DNA from: an uncultured Sphingomonadaceae bacterium
GTDB taxonomy: Bacteria; Pseudomonadota; Alphaproteobacteria; Sphingomonadales; Sphingomonadaceae
NCBI GenBank assembly: GCA_947496865.1
Contig: CANMEE010000002.1
Span: 1,302,393 to 1,366,392 of the forward strand
Direction of reading: 5' to 3'
DNA length: 64,000 nucleotides
The first letter of the stretch is position 1. Each line of letters opens with the position of its first letter. Position numbers and translations under genes: made by a program. Below, piece after piece: positions 60,461 through 64,000 of this stretch. The notes beneath the pieces were generated by a model, which had not been told where the DNA came from, did no database searches, and was given only the letters and a program-made list of their open reading frames with translations.

Positions 60461-60955
60461 CTATTCAATACCCTCATGGTCATAGCTGATGATACGGGTA
60501 ATCTTCCAGCCGGTGTCGCCACTATAGTCGCGCTTCCACATATGCATGAAAACGCCCTTTTCCCGCGCGATGCTGGAGCCATCCGGCATGACTTGATGAA
60601 ATTCGTGGCGACCATGTTGCATCGCGCCGAAATCACCGATCATATGAGTAGTCAGACTATCCTCGACCAGCACCCGCTTCCCGCCACCACAATCGCGTTT
60701 CACATCGGCGATAAAGGCATCGGCCGTGGTATAGGATAGACCATCGCGGTCATGATAAAATTCCAGATCATCGGCCAGCAGATCGGTGACCAAAGCCATA
60801 TCGCATGTCTCAAACGCAGCCTGGAATAGCTGCGCGTCCAGCTGTTTCAAATTGGCTGCCACCGATTCTTGCGTCTCGTCCTGGGCTTGCGCGGCCCCAC
60901 CCACACCAGCCGCGGCCAGAGCAGCGGTCGATAAAATCTTCTGTGTCCTTGTCAT
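60461..60955 (-). CDS. SnoaL/DUF4440-like secreted protein
   Basis: The 164-residue protein has a signal peptide (to about GAAQAQ) and an NTF2-fold domain: LDAQLFQAAFETCDMALVTDLLADDLEFYHDRDG is the usual entry to DUF4440, and WKITRIISYDHE its end. These proteins bind small molecules or act as isomerases; nothing fixes the ligand. The 274 bases between it and mlaA hold no gene I can support. Confidence 0.82.
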   Translation of the reverse strand: MTRTQKILSTAALAAAGVGGAAQAQDETQESVAANLKQLDAQLFQAAFETCDMALVTDLLADDLEFYHDRDGLSYTTADAFIADVKRDCGGGKRVLVEDSLTTHMIGDFGAMQHGRHEFHQVMPDGSSIAREKGVFMHMWKRDYSGDTGWKITRIISYDHEGIE

Positions 60956-61028
60956 GTTTCTGATCCTTTGATGGGCAGGATCAGAATGATCTTGCTGTAT
61001 TGGTGTAATAGTTCATCAATACAGTTAG

Positions 61029-61478
61029 TCAAGGAGCTGCCTCCTTTTCCGGCCGCGTCAACCACCACGCCAGCAAGAACAGCAGCGCCCAGACCCCATC
61101 AATCATCGCGCCGTAAAACGGTCCGCCTTCCGTCAATCTGCCGCCGCTATAGAGCCACAGCGCGGGACCGAAAAAGGCAAGCTTTTCGAGCACCGCCAAA
61201 AGCATCAGCGGGCGATAGCGCTCCGGGTCAACGGCGATCAAGACAAAGACAAGTTGAAACACCAGCGCGACCCCGTGAAAGCCGTAGTAAAATTCGGGAT
61301 GGGTAATCGCAGGCGGCATAGCGGCGTTAAATTGCGCCTCGCCGAACAGACCGAGCAGCAGCACCGTTATGCCATAAAGCGCAGCAAGCGCGAAGAGGGT
61401 GCGCGCGATACGAGATTTCCACGCCGTCCCGCGGCGCAGATCGGTTTTCGCATATGGCCGGTTTGTCATGGTGCCCAT
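61029..61478 (-). CDS. Small integral membrane protein
   Basis: The 149-residue protein has four hydrophobic helices (near residues 28-46, 68-86, 93-110 and 125-142) and a basic N-terminus. It resembles uncharacterised DoxX-size membrane proteins, but I do not recognise a named family. A second start at MTNRPY (61469) is possible. It lies 73 bases downstream of the gap before the SnoaL-like gene. Confidence 0.6.
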   Translation of the reverse strand: MGTMTNRPYAKTDLRRGTAWKSRIARTLFALAALYGITVLLLGLFGEAQFNAAMPPAITHPEFYYGFHGVALVFQLVFVLIAVDPERYRPLMLLAVLEKLAFFGPALWLYSGGRLTEGGPFYGAMIDGVWALLFLLAWWLTRPEKEAAP

Positions 61479-61609
61479 TAAGCCATGAATCGATCGATAT
61501 AGGAAAGAGGTTTTTTACCGGCCTTTCCACGCGATCGGATGATAGGGTGCGGCGTGCTGCTCCTCACGGGTTCTTTGCACCTGTGCTATCTTGCAGATCT
61601 ATTGCGCCA

Positions 61610-62017
61610 TCAATGCTGTTTTTTGCGGGTTTTGTTCAAAAATTTCGTGAACAGCGCGCGCGTTTCCTCGCAAGCACTTTCCGTCATAAACTGCAGCTGA
61701 TGCTCCAGATCGCTATTCTCGTTAATTTTGGTGCGGGGAAAAGCCATGGTCCAGCGTCCAAATTCGGCTTCTTCTACTTCATGTTCGGACAAACATTCAA
61801 TCTGTTCGTGTCGGGGGTCTCTCTTTACCGTGGCATAGACCTCGCGGACGGCCTCTTCACTGCCCTCCAGCGCCTGGACAAAATAGGTGCCGGTATAGAG
61901 CAGCGCGCCGGTGATACCCATTTTGGGATTGTTGCGGCGCGACTGGAATAATATTTCGGTACAATCATCCGGATCATAACCGGGCGCTGGCTTACTTTTG
62001 TAAACAAGTTGAAACAT
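61610..62017 (-). CDS. BLUF domain blue-light photoreceptor
   Basis: The 135-residue protein is a single BLUF domain (residues 1-95) with a short helical tail. The FAD-binding and photocycle residues are all present: Tyr6 (LVYKS), Asn30 (RRNNPK), Gln48 (YFVQALEG), Trp89 and Met91 (GRWTMAF). So it should be light-active. It has no output domain, so it must act through a partner, as for PapB/YcgF-type short BLUF proteins. No obvious partner is next to it, though a PilZ protein lies 1.1 kb away. Confidence 0.9.
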   Translation of the reverse strand: MFQLVYKSKPAPGYDPDDCTEILFQSRRNNPKMGITGALLYTGTYFVQALEGSEEAVREVYATVKRDPRHEQIECLSEHEVEEAEFGRWTMAFPRTKINENSDLEHQLQFMTESACEETRALFTKFLNKTRKKQH

Positions 62018-62145
62018 CGGGGAATAACTTTCTTGTTATTTTAATAACTATAGGTTTCGCCCGTTTAATATTCGTGAATTTTTAGATTAACCCAACAATA
62101 GTTGGGATAGTAGGAAATAGAGTTTTAGGGCTTTTGGGAAAAAGC

Positions 62146-62165
62146 GCCGTGTCACTACACACGGC
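62146..62165 (-). terminator. Rho-independent terminator of the gene at 62167
   Basis: On the minus strand GCCGTGT and ACACGGC form a 7-bp stem with a 6-base loop, then GCTTTTTCCC. It is directly after the stop codon. A second small hairpin (CCCAAC-AATA-GTTGGG, 62091-62106) lies further on, toward the BLUF gene. Confidence 0.75.
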
Positions 62166-62166
62166 T

Positions 62167-62943
62167 CTACAGCGCCAGAACGAACCATTTGCCATCGAAA
62201 CGGGCCCAGAATGTGCCGCTTTTCCAAAACACGTTCGTGTCTTCATAGACCGCGTTCAGCGATATGGCCGACTTTTGCTCTGCGTTCAGCACCTGATAGG
62301 CCCGGCCGCCCATGATCGGTTTGGCGACCAGACCTGTCGCTATATCGACCGGATTGTTGGACAGGATATCGCGCATATAGGTGGTGAGCCAATCCAGGGA
62401 CACGCCCTGCCGCTCCGCGTCGCGAAACATGGGCGCGTGCATGGCTATCACACTGTCCACATCACCGCTGGCCGCCGCATCCTGCAATGTTCGAACCGCC
62501 TCCATCAACCCCTCATCACCGGCAATTTCGGCTTTCATATATTCGGCCGCAACCGGAGCCTGCCGATGGAACCGCATATCCTTGCTCGCGGTGCCGTCGA
62601 ACCTTGCCTCGGCAACTGTATCAGCATCGCGAAAATCACCCTTTTCATCAGGGAAAGCGCCTTTGCAGACCCGAATCACCGAAAAATCGCCGGCTTTGCC
62701 GTCAAATTCAACCCGGACAAGATTTTCGCCCTGCACCAGCCAGTCGCTGAACCCTCTGGCATGTTTGATCAACCTGTCATCATCTTCATAGAGATAGACA
62801 CCGTTTAGAAAGACTTTGAAACGGCCATCCTTCACATCGATTTGCAGCGCGTGCATGATGTCGCAATCCTGCGCCGTGGCGGGCGCCCCGAGGCCCATGA
62901 AGAACATGGCGGCCATGCCGGCCAGAAATTTGAAACGGCTCAC
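62167..62943 (-). CDS. Secreted protein, unknown function
   Basis: The 258-residue protein has a signal peptide to about PATAQ, one Cys near residue 27 and another near 93. Its first half is beta-rich with a carbohydrate-binding-like arrangement (FKVFLNGVYLYEDDDRLI, then LVRVEFDGKAGDFSVIRVCKG) and the second half is helical, ending in WKSGTFWARFDGKWFVLAL. I do not recognise a family. It is monocistronic with a terminator. Confidence 0.65.
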   Translation of the reverse strand: MSRFKFLAGMAAMFFMGLGAPATAQDCDIMHALQIDVKDGRFKVFLNGVYLYEDDDRLIKHARGFSDWLVQGENLVRVEFDGKAGDFSVIRVCKGAFPDEKGDFRDADTVAEARFDGTASKDMRFHRQAPVAAEYMKAEIAGDEGLMEAVRTLQDAAASGDVDSVIAMHAPMFRDAERQGVSLDWLTTYMRDILSNNPVDIATGLVAKPIMGGRAYQVLNAEQKSAISLNAVYEDTNVFWKSGTFWARFDGKWFVLAL

Positions 62944-63144
62944 AAATCCACTCCCTTTAACCCGTGTTACAGCGTGATACGTTGCTTTCGTGCCTGCTGT
63001 CTATGCCGCGGGTCACAGATTAAGCGCAGACGGCGTTCCAGTCGCTATGACGGAACCGAGCGGGATGATTATGGATGATGACGCCTATCGCCCATAATGG
63101 GGCTCGCAAGCGATACCATCATGGTCGGCCTTAATCCAACGCGA

Positions 63145-63504
63145 CTAACGCCACATTGCGGTGGCGGAGTTCACGACGTTATTCTCATGTTTGTCGGCAT
63201 GTTTGACGATCCAGAGCAACCGCTCCAGTTCACGCGGTTTCAGCGGTTCGGCAAATGTCACGCCGCAGCGGCCATTCCTGACCCAGCTGACATCACCCAG
63301 CGTCTCGATCCGCTCGATACGTATCATGACGGTTGTTCCAAGGCGGGGTTCGCGATCCAGATGCAGGCGGCATCCGGTACGCGAGACATTTTCGACCCGG
63401 CACTTCTCCGAATAGCCAGTCGTTGCCAGCCCGCCTTCGATAGCGATGTCAAGCCGCGGGACCGCGCGCTTGCCCAGCTTACCAAATGTCTTGCTCCTGA
63501 TCAT
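63145..63504 (-). CDS. PilZ domain protein (c-di-GMP receptor)
   Basis: The 119-residue protein is a single PilZ domain. The c-di-GMP-binding residues are intact: RAVPR (RxxxR) near residues 13-17 and NVSRTG ((D/N)xSxxG) near residues 39-44. It would bind c-di-GMP and regulate motility, secretion or exopolysaccharide through a partner. The last residues before the stop are not conserved. It is the last clear gene at the right edge. Confidence 0.87.
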   Translation of the reverse strand: MIRSKTFGKLGKRAVPRLDIAIEGGLATTGYSEKCRVENVSRTGCRLHLDREPRLGTTVMIRIERIETLGDVSWVRNGRCGVTFAEPLKPRELERLLWIVKHADKHENNVVNSATAMWR

Positions 63505-63604
63505 GCAAGGGCTTTTACCATGGCAGCAGTGAACATTTGGTTATGCGGAGTGTAGTTTGGCGGTGATGGGAATGCGCGGTGGTGTTTTGCTAATTGACGT
63601 ATTT

Positions 63605-63680
63605 AGTAAACTGTCACCGTAATTCACCGTAATTCCGTAATTCTAATGGTAGTAAACTGTCACCGTAATGGCACCGTAAT
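63605..63680. repeat. Short direct-repeat cluster
   Basis: A 19-base sequence (AGTAAACTGTCACCGTAAT) is repeated exactly at 63605-63623 and 63651-63669, and the core CCGTAAT occurs five times (starting 63617, 63627, 63636, 63663 and 63674). The repeats lie between the PilZ gene and the right window edge. They could be a protein-binding array or a mobile-element end. Confidence 0.6.
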
Positions 63681-63713
63681 GGTAGCGGGTGTATTGGTGC
63701 ACTTTCACCGCAG

Positions 63714-63863
63714 CTACAGTTCCACACCCTGCAAAACATCGGGAAACTTGATGTCACTCCAACCTTTGTCAATAACTCGCTGGAGAGAACCCACTAAGAG
63801 CGCAACACCAAAGTCGGACGTTTGGATGTATCGCCAAGATGCGCCTTCTGCACGCTCATCCAA
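63714..63863 (-). pseudogene. Possible 3' remnant of a coding gene
   Basis: Reading leftward, an open frame of about 50 residues from TTG at 63863 ends at TAG (63714). It reads with natural-looking codon use, as in SWRYIQTSDFGVALLVG and KGWSDIKFPDVLQGVEL. It is blocked upstream by a stop near 63933 and has no ATG. The direct repeats lie just beyond its 3' end. It may be a decayed gene end or a chance frame. Beyond it, 63864-64000 shows nothing that I can support. Confidence 0.25.
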
Positions 63864-64000
63864 CCTTTCGTTTCTTAACGGATGAACGACTTTTGCACCA
63901 CCATGAACAAGCGAACTTCTGGTTGTCCGTCGTCAGATAATTTGAGACAGATGACCGGTTAAGCTAGGCGAGTGTTTGGCATCATCTGGTTGATATTAAG

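Noticed and set aside
63646..63885. 79-residue plus-strand frame at the right edge
   Set aside because: It begins inside the direct repeats and reads as an unstructured Ser/Thr/His-rich string; the reverse strand looks more like a protein remnant.

Overview
The window looks like chromosomal DNA of a sphingomonad (Alphaproteobacteria, order Sphingomonadales; a marine Sphingorhabdus/Parasphingorhabdus/Sphingopyxis-like genome is my best guess). The grounds are the infA-maf-RNase E/G order, the sphingomonad-style MlaA with a Pro/Ala-rich N-terminus and no lipobox Cys, a TonB receptor with an IIVTA TonB box, short-form HisG, CobS/CobT and moderate GC. I see no rRNA, tRNA, CRISPR array, insertion sequence or prophage.

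Layout. 1-1.7 kb (-): RNase E/G (cut by the window edge), maf, infA. 1.9-5.0 kb (+): a TonB-dependent receptor with an Arg/Gly/Pro-rich insert and a small envelope protein behind a CRP-like site. 5.2-13.8 kb (-): a JmjC/cupin-like and GNAT pair, proton-pumping pyrophosphatase, thiL, nusB, a DUF1993 protein, hisD and hisG, with a mobile-type inverted repeat between hisG and hisD. 13.9-22.2 kb: a DUF2332 protein, a cupin-bolA pair, a J-domain protein, then cobS, a class A penicillin-binding protein, cobT and a nitroreductase.

22.4-38.7 kb (+) is a compact five-gene operon: a secreted TPR-CHAT protease-like protein, a CHASE2 nucleotide cyclase, a secreted small protein, and a two-partner secretion pair (TpsB transporter plus a 2,792-residue TpsA exoprotein). 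38.7-44.4 kb holds a divergent cysS, a 2-hydroxyacid dehydrogenase, an acetolactate-synthase-like enzyme and an aldehyde dehydrogenase.

44.7-54.4 kb (+) is the most striking region: four tightly coupled genes for a five-heme c-type cytochrome, a lipoprotein with two GlcG/HbpS-type domains, an outer-membrane beta-barrel and a 1,394-residue protein joining ten CXXCH haem motifs to an LVIVD-type beta-propeller. This reads as a possible trans-outer-membrane electron conduit. Its upstream region has a CRP-like palindrome, a sigma70-like promoter and a UUCG hairpin overlapping the ribosome binding site. The CHAT/cyclase/TPS operon has a palindrome of the same GTGAC-N4-GTCAC form upstream, and it encodes a cyclase that could make the CRP ligand.

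54.5-64 kb is a mix of small envelope and signalling genes: a glycine-zipper protein, an SDR, three tandem 39-40-residue hydrophobic micro-proteins behind a near-perfect sigma54 promoter, a thermonuclease, MlaA, a SnoaL-like protein, a BLUF photoreceptor, a PilZ protein, and at the right edge a short repeat cluster beside a possible gene remnant.
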